Positions 34,417 through 45,409 of a DNA stretch of 64,000 nucleotides are shown here, piece after piece. The stretch comes from Mycolicibacterium sp. CR10. GTDB taxonomy: Bacteria; Actinomycetota; Actinomycetes; Mycobacteriales; Mycobacteriaceae. Where the stretch lies: the NCBI RefSeq assembly GCF_005222675.1, contig NZ_STGE01000017.1:109546-173545 (forward strand), read 5' to 3'. The position numbers were made by a program, and so were the translations under genes. The first letter of the stretch is position 1, and every line of letters begins with the position of its first letter. The notes below the pieces were generated by a model. It searched no databases and had not been told where the DNA came from. It was given only the letters and a program-made list of their open reading frames with translations.

Positions 34417-35839
34417 CCCCGTCGATCGTCTGGGCGTAACTGCCCACAGCGAACGCGACCGTGGAGGCCATGACCGCCAGCGCGTCGCGGTTGACGTTGT
34501 CGATGGTGTCGCGGCCGGTGTGGTAGTTCGGGTCGAACGCCTCGCCGGCCTTGCCACCCCAAAGCCGGGCCTGCACCTCGGTTTTGCGTTGCGACGAGCC
34601 GGTGGTGATCCCCCCGACGGGGATGCCCGCGGCCAGGAACGGCGCGTAGTCGGTGTTGCGCGCCAGCGGCATATCCGCGGGCCGGACGCCGGCCAGGTTG
34701 AGGTGGCCCGCCAGCATCCGCTCGATACCCGCCGCCCCCTCGGGGACGGGGACCGGTGCCGGCCCCGTCTGCGCGGATTGATCGCCGTCGTCGGTGAAAT
34801 AGCCGGCGTTGGGCGACGCGATCATGTCGAAGTTCAGGTATAGCGCGACGTCACCGAGTTGCTCCTCGGTCAGGGAGCGTACGACGTAGTTCGACGAACC
34901 GTCCGCCGCGATCTCCTCGGATCCCCAGAACGCGAAGCGCACGGCGTTGTCCGCCTTCGGTTCCGCCCCGAGTTGCAGCGCGGTCTCCAGCACCGCGGCC
35001 ACGCCGGACCCGTTGTCGTTGATGCCGGGTCCCGATCGCACGCTGTCGAGGTGAGCACCGACGGCGATGACGTTGCGGCTATCCCCGGACTTGGTCTGCG
35101 CAATCACATTTCGCGATGTGGTCATCACCGCCTCATTGTCGAGCACCAACGTCACCGGCGCCTCGGTGCGGCGCAGGGCGGCGTCCGCAGTCGGGTCGAT
35201 GACGCCGACCGGCACCTTGAGATTGTTGTAGTACCCCACCGTGAACAGACCCGCCGGCGCACCCACCGGGTTGGCCCGACTGGCCTGGCTGACCACCAGC
35301 ACTCCGACGGCGCCCTTGGCGACCGCGACATTCTGCTTGTCCACGATCGAGCATCCGCTGTCGTCGACGACCGCGATGGCCCCCTTGACCGACACCCTGC
35401 CGTAGTCGGCCGCCGCGCAGCCGGCAGGCTTGGTCGGCCGCAGCGTGATCGCGCGCAGGCCGCCCGGCGGGGTGGTGATCAGCAGTGACGCCTGGTCCAC
35501 CCGATGGGTGCGCCCGGCGACCGTCAGAACCGGCTTACCGCCCCGGGATCCGGAGAGCCGCGTGAACTCAGGCGTCTGGACATCGAAACCCTTGTCGCGC
35601 AGCAGTTTCACGATGTAGTCGACGCTGGCCTGGTAGCCCGGTGAGCCGTCGGCACGGTTGCCGTCGTTGGCTTCGGCGATCTTCTGCAACTCCAGCAGAT
35701 GCCCGTAGACACCGTCGATCGTCACCTTGTCCGCCAGCTCGGCACCCAGCGCCGGCGTGGGTGCCGGTGTGCTCGACGAGCAGGACACCAGGGCACCCGC
35801 CACCAGCAGCGCGACGGCTACCGTCCACCGCGATCTCAT
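34370..35839 (-). CDS. M28-family metallopeptidase lipoprotein (LpqL-like), copy 1
   Basis: A 489-residue secreted aminopeptidase. The signal peptide ends in a lipobox (GALVSC, Cys about residue 20), followed by a low-complexity linker (SSSTPAPTPA). A PA-type inserted domain spans about 120-240. The M28 catalytic part has VGAHLDSVRSGPGINDNGSG with the His and bridging Asp, FWGSEEIAADGSSNY with the catalytic Glu, and NYHTGRDTID with the last His. Such enzymes remove N-terminal residues from peptides at the cell surface. It overlaps the upstream paralogue by four bases, so the two come from tandem duplication and are cotranslated. The closest named relative is M. tuberculosis LpqL, which lies beside thiG there. 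Confidence 0.84.
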   Translation of the reverse strand: MRSRWTVAVALLVAGALVSCSSSTPAPTPALGAELADKVTIDGVYGHLLELQKIAEANDGNRADGSPGYQASVDYIVKLLRDKGFDVQTPEFTRLSGSRGGKPVLTVAGRTHRVDQASLLITTPPGGLRAITLRPTKPAGCAAADYGRVSVKGAIAVVDDSGCSIVDKQNVAVAKGAVGVLVVSQASRANPVGAPAGLFTVGYYNNLKVPVGVIDPTADAALRRTEAPVTLVLDNEAVMTTSRNVIAQTKSGDSRNVIAVGAHLDSVRSGPGINDNGSGVAAVLETALQLGAEPKADNAVRFAFWGSEEIAADGSSNYVVRSLTEEQLGDVALYLNFDMIASPNAGYFTDDGDQSAQTGPAPVPVPEGAAGIERMLAGHLNLAGVRPADMPLARNTDYAPFLAAGIPVGGITTGSSQRKTEVQARLWGGKAGEAFDPNYHTGRDTIDNVNRDALAVMASTVAFAVGSYAQTIDGVNGVPARDQRHRRTP

Positions 35840-37341
35840 GACTCGGTCAGTGGGTAACGGGTGCGGTCCTCCCGGGCCGGGATCCCGTTGCGCCCGCTCT
35901 GATCCTGTGCGTACAGACCGACCGCGTAGGCCACTCCGCCACCGTGGATCTGCAGCGCCGTGCGGTCGATGCGGTCGAGGGTGTCCGTCGACTTGTGGTA
36001 GTTCGGATCGAACGGCTGGTCGGCCTGCCCACCCCAAACCTCGGCCTGCTGGGCGGTCTTCTTCTCCTCCGCGCCCGAGAACAGCCCTCCCGCAGGAACT
36101 CCCGACTTGGTGAAGCCATCGTAGTCGGACCTGCCGTTGAACGAGGTGTCCTCGGCGGGCTTTCCCACACTGTCGAGGTAGGCCACCAGGGTTCGCTCGA
36201 TCCCGGCCGAACCTTCCGGAACCCGCGGAATGCCGCCTCGGGCATCAGGCTTGGTCGACTGGTCACCGTCGTAGGTGAAGTACCCGGGGTTCGGGGAGCC
36301 CAGCATGTCGAAGTTGAGGTATAGGGCGATGTCCTTGAGCCCGTCGACGTCGAGCGACTCGATGTAGTTGCTCGAGCCGAGCAGGCCCTCCTCCTCCGCT
36401 CCCCAGAGTCCGAACCTGACCGCGTTCTTCACCTCGGGTGAAGGTCCCAACTGCAGTGCGGTTTCCAGTACCGCCGCAACCCCGGATCCGTTGTCGTTGA
36501 TCCCGGGGCCCTCGGCGACGCTGTCGAGGTGCGCACCGACCATCACGACGTCGGCGGTCGAGCCCGTTATGGTCTGCGCGATGATGTTGCGGGTCGTGGC
36601 GACGCGCACCCCGGCGTTGAGCTTGATCGCCACGGGTGCACCCGGCTGTTCGCGAAGCTGCCCGCCCGCCACCTTCGTGATCGCGATGACCGGGATCTTC
36701 ACGTCGGTCTCCCGGCCGAGGGTGCCACCGGCGATCTCCTCACCGTCCTCGTTGTTCGCGACGATCAGCGCCACCGCGCCACGTTCGGCAGCGACGGCCT
36801 GCTTGGCGCCGAACGGGCAGGAACCGCGGTCGACCATCACCACCGCACCCTGGACGGGCAGGCCGTCATAGTCGCCGGCCGTGCACCCGGGCGTGTCCTC
36901 GGAGCGTGCGAGCACCAGTGGTCCGGTCACCGTATCGGGGCCCGTTCCGATGGTGTACTCCAATGGTCTCGCGGGGACCTTGTTGTCCGCGACGGTCAGC
37001 GAGGGCTCGTCTGACCAGGGCAGGCGCACCTCGAACTCAGGCGTCTGGACGTCGAACCCTTTGTCCCGCAACGCGTTGGCGACGTAATCCACACTGGCGT
37101 CGTAACCGGGTGTGCCGAGCGCCCGGTTGCCGTCGTGGGCGTCGGCGATGTCCTGCAGCGTGGTCAGGTGCGCCATGGTGGCGTCGACGGTGACCTTCTG
37201 CCGAAGCGTGTCCGCGAATTCGGTCGCGGCGGTGGGGTTGGCGGTCGGTTGCGGCGCGGGCTGGGCCTCGCGGCCGCAGCCACCGACTGCGAGGAGGGCG
37301 ACGGCCAGCACGGCCGTGAAACCCCGTTGAGTGCGCGTCAC
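35836..37341 (-). CDS. M28-family metallopeptidase lipoprotein (LpqL-like), copy 2
   Basis: A 501-residue paralogue of the preceding peptidase. Signal peptide with lipobox LAVGGC (Cys about residue 22), PA-like domain, and the catalytic set VGAHLDSVAEGPGINDNGSG, LWGAEEEGLLGSSNY, LNFDMLGSPNPGYF and NYHKSTDTLD, all with their metal ligands. Compared with copy 1 it has AEEE rather than SEEI around the catalytic Glu. It is the upstream gene of the pair. Either copy could be the orthologue of LpqL; sequence alone does not decide. Confidence 0.84.
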   Translation of the reverse strand: MTRTQRGFTAVLAVALLAVGGCGREAQPAPQPTANPTAATEFADTLRQKVTVDATMAHLTTLQDIADAHDGNRALGTPGYDASVDYVANALRDKGFDVQTPEFEVRLPWSDEPSLTVADNKVPARPLEYTIGTGPDTVTGPLVLARSEDTPGCTAGDYDGLPVQGAVVMVDRGSCPFGAKQAVAAERGAVALIVANNEDGEEIAGGTLGRETDVKIPVIAITKVAGGQLREQPGAPVAIKLNAGVRVATTRNIIAQTITGSTADVVMVGAHLDSVAEGPGINDNGSGVAAVLETALQLGPSPEVKNAVRFGLWGAEEEGLLGSSNYIESLDVDGLKDIALYLNFDMLGSPNPGYFTYDGDQSTKPDARGGIPRVPEGSAGIERTLVAYLDSVGKPAEDTSFNGRSDYDGFTKSGVPAGGLFSGAEEKKTAQQAEVWGGQADQPFDPNYHKSTDTLDRIDRTALQIHGGGVAYAVGLYAQDQSGRNGIPAREDRTRYPLTES

Positions 37342-37350
37342 GCCACCACG

Positions 37351-38250
37351 TTAGCGCGAGTCCAGATAGTCCAAGATCGCGTCGGCGACGACGCGCGGTT
37401 GCTCGATCTGCAGGAAGTGGCCGACCCCCGGGATGGTCTGCACCTGGCTGCCCAGCGGCAGGACCGTCGAGACCTGCTCGGCGTAGCCGGCCATCATCGC
37501 GCCATCCTGCGCTCCCTGCAGGTGCAGGATCGGCACCCGCGGCATCTCGAAGCTCCACCGGTTCAGCTCGGCGTACCGCGGCGCCGGCCGTGACGGCCGG
37601 ACCAGGGCCCGGTAGTAGGACACCGCGGCCCGGCGATGCGCGGCGCTCGGCAGGGCGGACAGTGCGTCGTCGAGTTTGTTCTCCGTCGGATAACCCGGCG
37701 GTCCCCAGTCGCGCCACAACCTGGGGATGATCCGGGGCAACAGCCGCTCGGGCAGCGCAGGCAGTTGGAAGAACAGGATGTACCAGCTGTTGCGCAGCTG
37801 CCGCGGCATCATCTGCAGCTGACGCCCGACGGATCCCCGGGTCCGGCGCAACGCGCCCACCGGAGGCACGGCCAACGTGATGTGCTCGGCGAACGGCGAG
37901 TCCGGATACGCGGCGATGGCGCTGCTGGTGAACGCGCCCCAGTCGTGGCCGATCAGCACCGCATCGCCGGGCTCGCCGAGCTCGCGGTGCACCGCCAGGG
38001 CGTCGTACATCAGTGCCCCGATGTGATAGTCGCCGTCGGCGGCGGGACCGGTCGGTGCGTAGCCACGCGAGAAGGGGGCGACCACCCGCATGCCCCGCTC
38101 GGCCAGGATCGGCGCCATCGCGCGCCACCCCCACGCGCTGTCGGGAAAACCGTGCAGGCACAGCACCAGCCGACCGTCGGGCGGGCCCCACGACAGTGCG
38201 GTGACATCGAGGTGCGGCAGCCGCAGCACAAGGGTCTGCGGATCGGTCAC
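37351..38250 (-). CDS. alpha/beta hydrolase (epoxide hydrolase/haloalkane dehalogenase-like)
   Basis: A 299-residue alpha/beta-hydrolase-fold enzyme. LCLHGFPDSAWGWRAM (about residues 28-43) forms the oxyanion region. VLIGHDWGAF (about 96-105) has Asp as nucleophile, as in epoxide hydrolases and dehalogenases rather than esterases. GVGHFLQIEQP near the C-terminus has the catalytic His. The natural substrate is unknown; mycobacteria have many such paralogues. It starts with GTG 38250 and ends nine bases before the M28 gene, so readthrough is possible. Confidence 0.82.
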   Translation of the reverse strand: MTDPQTLVLRLPHLDVTALSWGPPDGRLVLCLHGFPDSAWGWRAMAPILAERGMRVVAPFSRGYAPTGPAADGDYHIGALMYDALAVHRELGEPGDAVLIGHDWGAFTSSAIAAYPDSPFAEHITLAVPPVGALRRTRGSVGRQLQMMPRQLRNSWYILFFQLPALPERLLPRIIPRLWRDWGPPGYPTENKLDDALSALPSAAHRRAAVSYYRALVRPSRPAPRYAELNRWSFEMPRVPILHLQGAQDGAMMAGYAEQVSTVLPLGSQVQTIPGVGHFLQIEQPRVVADAILDYLDSR

Positions 38251-38380
38251 GGTGTTCGCCCGGTCATCGTGGTCAAGGCCTTCCGTTCGAAAGAGATGTA
38301 GCCGGTCCGCGAATACTGTTCCACACCAGTGTGTTTGGACGCTCTGGGACGGGTTCCTTCACCGCCGCCGATCGTCTTGC

Positions 38381-38980
38381 TCAGCCCCGTGGCTTCGCTA
38401 TCAGGTGTCCACCATGGACGCCGCGAGTGGGTGGCGCGCTGAGCAGTCCACGCGTGCGGGCCTTTTCGACCCAGCTGACTGCCGTGCGTGGCGTCACGAA
38501 GTACTCCCGCGCCATGCTGGCGGCATAGCCACGACCCCTCAGGAGGTACTCGCGCGCGATGGCAGTCAGGAACTCATCGCTGAGATTCCCGCGCTGGCGG
38601 ACGAGTTGGACAGCAACATCCGGGAACCCGGTGACCGGAATGGCAGTGGCGAAGGGGTCTAATCCGGCTGCGATGAGCTGGGGCATGATTCCGGTCACCA
38701 CTGAAAGGGGCGATGCCCAGCGGAAGTCCCGCTGAAGCTTCACCAGGTCGAGGCCGGCCGGCGCAACAAGCGACATCTCCACGATCTCGGGCTGGCCGTC
38801 GATGAGGTCCACTCGCGCTTCGATTTTCACCTTCTGGTCACCCGTCGAGGGGTCCGTCGTGACCCAGTCGACGATCACGGGCAGATCGATCGTCACGTCG
38901 CCGGTGGTCCATGGATGACGAGGTCCCTCGGCGCGAGTAATTCGCGACGAGACTCCTGAAGGCCTTGTCATTGTGTCCAT
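38381..38980 (-). CDS. conserved hypothetical protein with C-terminal helix-turn-helix-like region
   Basis: A 199-residue protein from the ATG at 38980. Residues about 25-95 form a beta-rich region (DVTIDLPVIVDWVTTD; VKIEARVDLIDGQPEIVEMS). Residues about 140-185 read FLTAIAREYLLRGRGYAASM and REYFVTPRTAVSWVEKARTRG. The second looks like an HTH with TPRTAVSWVEKAR as recognition helix, the pattern seen in actinobacterial HTH proteins that scan for a site and recruit partners. I recognise no named family. Divergent from the PGRS-like gene across about 200 bases without clear promoter motifs. A regulatory role for that gene is only a guess. Confidence 0.6.
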   Translation of the reverse strand: MDTMTRPSGVSSRITRAEGPRHPWTTGDVTIDLPVIVDWVTTDPSTGDQKVKIEARVDLIDGQPEIVEMSLVAPAGLDLVKLQRDFRWASPLSVVTGIMPQLIAAGLDPFATAIPVTGFPDVAVQLVRQRGNLSDEFLTAIAREYLLRGRGYAASMAREYFVTPRTAVSWVEKARTRGLLSAPPTRGVHGGHLIAKPRG

Positions 38981-39178
38981 CACATCGATCTTCTCAGAAC
39001 GAGCGCCGGCAACCTTCCATTCCGAGGGTGGAGTTTCCACCCGTGCGAAATTAGGGACTAAATGCCATCGACGAATGGCAAGGTTTCGGGCACATTCGGG
39101 ATCGCAAAGGATCCGGTGGGGCCGCAATGCCCGTGCACATCCTGCACGGCATTTTTTCCAATCTGGGGGGATAGACCG

Positions 39179-42010
39179 ATGGTCAGTTACGCGCGTTACG
39201 TAGGTCGTGTGGGTGCGCTGGCAGTCGCGCTCGGTGTGGGCTCGGGCATCGCCGCGCTGCCTATGGCGTTCGCTGATACGACCGGTTCCCAGAGTTCGAC
39301 AACCTCGAATTCTTCGGACTCTTCGGCCTCCTCGAACTCCTCAGACACCTCTGACTCGACAGACTCGACAGACTCGACCGACGCCTCAGATTCCTCGGCC
39401 ACCTCAGATTCCCCGGCCTCGACGGCGTCGTCGGCCGAGCCGAGCGAGCCGGCTCGGCGCTCCGGGCGGGGCACCCACACCGACAGCACCTCGGACTCCG
39501 ATGACAGCGTGGCACCGGACCCCACGAGCAGCGACTCCACCTCCGCGGCCGGCAGGACGCCGCGTCGCCACGACGCCAAGCCCGCGGCCTCGACCTCCTC
39601 AACGTCGGCTGCCGGCAGCAGCGAGACGGCCTCGGACGACCCCGCGCCGGAGGCCGTGTCGACGTCCACTGGCGCGGCGGCTCCTGTCGAGCCCTCGACC
39701 CCGGCGGTGGTGACGGTGGCGGTAAAGAACGCCGACGTCGGAGGCGGCGGCCCGCAGTACCGCCTGGCCTCGGACTCCTCCGATGACACCCCAGCGGCCG
39801 CAACTCTGATGTGGACCACGCTGGCGGTCGCCCGTCGCGAATTGGGCACTGATTCCAGGAACGTCATGCCGGTGGCGGCCACCACTGTTGTCGGAGCCTG
39901 GCAACCCGGCAGCTTCCTCCGGATCTTCGTCGGCGACGGCACTGCGTCCAACCCCAACGGCGGCATTCTGCTCGGCAACGGCTACAGCTGGACCGCGCAG
40001 ACCTGTCCGACGACCTGCACGGGCGGCAACGGCGGCCTGATTGGAAGCGGCGGTGCCGGCTACAACGGCGGTGACGGCGGCTCGGCAGGCTGGGTCGGCA
40101 GAGGTGGTGACGGCGGCGCCGGGATGTCCTCCGGCATCGACGGCGGCAATGGCGGCCGTGGTGGCCTGATCGCGGGCAGCGGCGGCGACGGCGGCATGGG
40201 TGGCGTCGGCGCCAACGGCGGTGACGGCGGGGGTGCCGGTCTGTTCTCGGGATTCGGAAACGGCGGTGCGGGCGGCCGAGGCGGGAGCGGCACGAACGGC
40301 ACGGACGGCGGGGACGGCCCCGCAGGCGCGGACGGCACCTCTGCGTCCAAGGGTGGCGGCGACGGCACGGTGGGCGGCAACGGCACGGCGGGCGACGCGG
40401 CCGGCAACGGTGGTGACGGCGGAAATGGCAGTTGGATCTGGGGCCAGGGCGGAGCCGCCGGTTCCGGCGGCACTGGTGGTTCCGGTGGCGACGGCGGTGA
40501 TGGCGGTGCCGGCGGTGCCGGTTACTCGGCACTGCTGACTGGTCAGGGTGGCGCCGGAGGCGCGGGTGCCCAAGGCGGCAACGGCGGCGCAGGCGCCGAC
40601 GGTGGCACCGCGGGCAGCGCGGGCACCGGTCGGTTGCTGTTCCTCTTCGCCCGGACGGGCGCGGCGGGCACCACCGGTGCCGCGGGCACCGGTGGTGCCG
40701 GTGGGGACGGTGGCCTCGGCGGCGACGCCGGATCCGGCTACGGCCTCGGTGGTTTCAACGGCGGGGCGGGCGGCGGCGGTGGCGATCGCGGGGTCGGCGG
40801 AACCGGCGCGGCCAACGGAATCGGCGGTAACGGCGCCAACGGTGGCGCCGGCGGCAGCGCCACGGGGCTGAACGACGTCGCCGGAGCCGGCAGCGGTGGT
40901 GCCGGTGGCGACGCCGGCCTCGGCGGCCTGGTGGCCGGAAACGGCGGTAGAGGCGGCGACGCGACCGCCACCGGCGCAATAACCTCGTCCTCCGCCGGTC
41001 GCGGTGGTCAAGGCGGCAACGGTTCCATCGGCAACGGCGGCAACGGCGGTGCCGGAGGCAATGCGACATCGACCGGAGACGATTCAACAGCGTTTGGCGG
41101 AAAGGGCGGCGACGGTGGCCTATCCAATCAGGCGAGCGGCGGTAACGCCGGCGCCGGCGGCAGCGCCACGCTGGTCGGAAATCTCGTCACAGGCGCTGGT
41201 GGCAGTAGCCACAAGGCGACGGCCGGCGACGGTGGCGCCGGGGGCGCCGGTGCGGTGGCGGGTGGTGCCGGCGGTAGCGGTGGTGCGGCGTCGGCGACCG
41301 GGACTGACGCGGTCGCCGGGGGCGGCAACGGCGGTAACGGCGGCGCCGGCGGTAGCGGTGGTGCGGCCGGTAGCGGTGGCAATGCCACCATGGTCGGCGA
41401 CTCGAAGACGTACTTCTACACCGGGTCATTCGGCGGTAAAGGCGGCATCGGCGGCGCCGGCACGACCGGGAACGGCGGCGCCGGCGGTACCTCCGGTAAC
41501 GCGACGGCGACGGCGCTGACCGCCGCGAGCACTCAGCCCCTCAACGCCTTCGCCGGTGGGGCCTTTTACCTGGAACCCGATGTGGGTAAGGGCGGTGCTT
41601 CGACCAACGCCAACGGCGGTGCCGGCGGTGCCGGCGGTGCCGCCAACTTGTTCGGTATTTCGCCTGGCGGAGTCAGTTCCGCCGGTGGGGGCGGCGTCGG
41701 TGGTGCCGGCGGTGGTGCCGGCGGTGCCGGCGGCAACGGCGGCGCCGCGGTGGCGACCGCCATCAACACCGCCGAAGTCCACGCTGGTGACGGCGGCGCT
41801 GGCGGCGACGGCGTTACCGGCAACGGCGGCAACGGCGGTGGCGGCGGTGCTGCGACCGCCGTGACTGTCGCCACCGCCGGAAACGGGGCCAACGGTGGCA
41901 ACTCCACCGGCGGCGGTAAGGGCGGCTTCGGCGGGGCCGGCGGCACGGCCACCGCGGCCACCGCTATCCAGGGCACCACCGGGGCCAACGGCACACCTTC
42001 GCCGGTGTAG
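39179..42010 (+). CDS. secreted PGRS-like glycine-rich protein without a PE domain
   Basis: A 943-residue protein. The ATG at 39179 is preceded by a GGGGGG Shine-Dalgarno. A Sec signal peptide (VSYARYVGRVGALAVALGVG…FADTT) covers residues 1-37. Then comes a Ser/Thr/Asp/Glu/Pro-rich linker to about residue 190, a short globular part with two cysteines (TAQTCPTTCTGGNGG, about residue 277), and more than 650 residues of GGxGG / GGAGGxGG / GNGG repeats to the end. The repeats are those of mycobacterial PE_PGRS proteins, which form Ca-binding or polyglycine-II-like folds at the surface. The PE domain that usually directs secretion is replaced by a normal signal peptide. A long shadow frame on the opposite strand is an artefact of the GGC/GCC repeats. 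Confidence 0.83.
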   Translation: MVSYARYVGRVGALAVALGVGSGIAALPMAFADTTGSQSSTTSNSSDSSASSNSSDTSDSTDSTDSTDASDSSATSDSPASTASSAEPSEPARRSGRGTHTDSTSDSDDSVAPDPTSSDSTSAAGRTPRRHDAKPAASTSSTSAAGSSETASDDPAPEAVSTSTGAAAPVEPSTPAVVTVAVKNADVGGGGPQYRLASDSSDDTPAAATLMWTTLAVARRELGTDSRNVMPVAATTVVGAWQPGSFLRIFVGDGTASNPNGGILLGNGYSWTAQTCPTTCTGGNGGLIGSGGAGYNGGDGGSAGWVGRGGDGGAGMSSGIDGGNGGRGGLIAGSGGDGGMGGVGANGGDGGGAGLFSGFGNGGAGGRGGSGTNGTDGGDGPAGADGTSASKGGGDGTVGGNGTAGDAAGNGGDGGNGSWIWGQGGAAGSGGTGGSGGDGGDGGAGGAGYSALLTGQGGAGGAGAQGGNGGAGADGGTAGSAGTGRLLFLFARTGAAGTTGAAGTGGAGGDGGLGGDAGSGYGLGGFNGGAGGGGGDRGVGGTGAANGIGGNGANGGAGGSATGLNDVAGAGSGGAGGDAGLGGLVAGNGGRGGDATATGAITSSSAGRGGQGGNGSIGNGGNGGAGGNATSTGDDSTAFGGKGGDGGLSNQASGGNAGAGGSATLVGNLVTGAGGSSHKATAGDGGAGGAGAVAGGAGGSGGAASATGTDAVAGGGNGGNGGAGGSGGAAGSGGNATMVGDSKTYFYTGSFGGKGGIGGAGTTGNGGAGGTSGNATATALTAASTQPLNAFAGGAFYLEPDVGKGGASTNANGGAGGAGGAANLFGISPGGVSSAGGGGVGGAGGGAGGAGGNGGAAVATAINTAEVHAGDGGAGGDGVTGNGGNGGGGGAATAVTVATAGNGANGGNSTGGGKGGFGGAGGTATAATAIQGTTGANGTPSPV

Positions 42011-42018
42011 GCCAGGTA

Positions 42019-42765
42019 CTAGGCGTCCCGGCGATTCACCACCACGCCGGCCGCCACGAACACAGCGAGCACGATCGCCGCGAAGTAACCGAGTGACCCG
42101 AGAACGCCCCACGGGGGTGCAAACCCCGGGAACAGCCACTCGACCTCGAGGAACCGGAACATGTTGGCGAACGGCAGGTAGGGACCGATCTGCGCGCCGC
42201 GGCCCGGCAGGTTGGCCAGTAGCGGTTCGACGAGCAGCGGCCACAGCAGCAGCACGGTGACCGCACCCGCGGTGTGGCGCAGTAGCGCGGCGACACCGAC
42301 ACCGAGCACGGCGGCCAGCGCCGCGTAGACCGCCATCGCGGCCGTGGTGCGCCCACCGTCGGGCCCGAACCCGACCCCTCCCACGAGCATCGAGCCGACC
42401 ACCATGAGTACCGCGACAGCACCGGAGAACACCGCCGCGACAACGGCTTTGGCGCCGATCACCAGGGTGCGGTCCGGGCTCGCCGTGAACGTGGTGCGGA
42501 TCATCGCCGTGCGGTACTCCCCGGTCACCGTCATCGCGGCCACGACCATCAGCACGGGTACCCCGAAGACCGCGACCCCGAGCGCGGCGTCCGGCGCCGT
42601 CAGCGGGTTGTACTCGGACGCCGACGCCGCCTGTAGTGCGGCGATGCCGAGACTCAACACCGCAGCCGCGACGGTCGACCAGAGCGGGGACCGAATCGTC
42701 GTCAGCTTGATCCGCTCGGCGTTGATCACCACGCCCGCCTGGGTCAGCCGAGTCATCGCCGTCAT
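42019..42765 (-). CDS. ABC-2 type transporter permease
   Basis: A 248-residue membrane protein with six predicted helices and no signal peptide. It has the usual N-terminal segment (INAERIKLTTIRSPLW) before helix 1 and GEYRTAMIRTTFTASPDRT between helices 2 and 3, as in drug/lipid exporters of the ABC-2 (NatB/bcrB-like) class. Four-base overlap with the ATPase gene upstream. It ends eight bases from the convergent PGRS-like gene, with no hairpin between them. The exported compound is unknown. Confidence 0.82.
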   Translation of the reverse strand: MTAMTRLTQAGVVINAERIKLTTIRSPLWSTVAAAVLSLGIAALQAASASEYNPLTAPDAALGVAVFGVPVLMVVAAMTVTGEYRTAMIRTTFTASPDRTLVIGAKAVVAAVFSGAVAVLMVVGSMLVGGVGFGPDGGRTTAAMAVYAALAAVLGVGVAALLRHTAGAVTVLLLWPLLVEPLLANLPGRGAQIGPYLPFANMFRFLEVEWLFPGFAPPWGVLGSLGYFAAIVLAVFVAAGVVVNRRDA

Positions 42766-43663
42766 CCCCGGCCGCCGCGGTACTCGGTCGCGTCGTCCGT
42801 CGACGACAGGTACGCCTGTTCCAACGAGACCTGCTGGGCACTCAGCTCGTGCAGCACGAGGGAGTGTCGCGCCGCCAACTCGCCCACCGCCTCGATGGTG
42901 GAGTCGTGCACCGTCAGGGCGTCGGGCACGTCACGCACGGTCAGCCCGGCGGCCGTGAGGACCTCACGCAGCGTGTCCAGCTGCGGGCTGCGCACCCGCA
43001 CGGTGGCCGCACCGGAACGGCTGATGAACTCGCTCACCGTGGTCGAGGCGATCAGCTTGCCTTTGCCGATGACGACCAGGCGGTCGGCGGTGTTGGCCAT
43101 CTCGGAGAGCAGGTGGCTGGAGACCAGGACGGTGCGTCCCTCGCCCGCCAGCGTCCGCATCAGCGTGCGGACCCAGTGAATGCCCTCGGGGTCCAGCCCG
43201 TTGACCGGTTCGTCGAACAGCAGCACCGGCGGATCGCCGATCATCGCGACGGCGATGCCGAGCCGCTGGCTCATCCCCAGTGACAGCGTGCCCGCCCTGG
43301 CGCCCGCAACCGTGGTGAGCCCGACCATCGCGAGGACCTCGTCGACGCGTCCGGCCGGAATGCGGTTGGACGCGGCGATCCACCGCAGGTGGCCGCGGAC
43401 GGACCTGTTGGGGTGGACCTGCCGGGCGTCCAGTAATGCTCCGACGGTGCGCAGCGGATTCGCCAGTTTCCGGTACGCCTTGCCGTCGATGGTGGCGGTG
43501 CCCGATGTCGGTCGGTCGAGGCCCAGGATCATCCGCATCGTGGTGGTCTTGCCCGCCCCGTTGGGGCCGAGGAAACCCGTGACCATGCCGGGCTCGATCG
43601 TGCACGTCAAGCCGTCGACGGCCCGATTCGATCCGAATGCCTTTGTCAGAGAGTTGAGTTCGA

Positions 43664-43667
<4 letters not shown>
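42762..43667 (-). CDS. ABC-2 type transporter ATP-binding protein
   Basis: A 301-residue ATPase with Walker A GPNGAGKTTT (about residue 34), signature LSLGMSQRLGIAVAM (about 130), Walker B VLLFDEPVNGLDP and a helical C-terminus of about 80 residues. The pattern is that of the bacitracin/daunorubicin-type exporter ATPases. GTG 43667 overlaps the SGNH hydrolase stop by four bases (GTGA) and the permease start follows likewise, so SGNH, ATPase and permease genes are translationally chained to thiG. Confidence 0.85.

Positions 43668-45405
<1,738 letters not shown>

Positions 45406-45409
<4 letters not shown>

Noticed and set aside
39599..41011. 470-codon minus-strand frame opposite the PGRS-like gene
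   Set aside because: Produced by the GGC/GCC repeat array, which is open in several frames; the plus strand has the signal peptide and Shine-Dalgarno.
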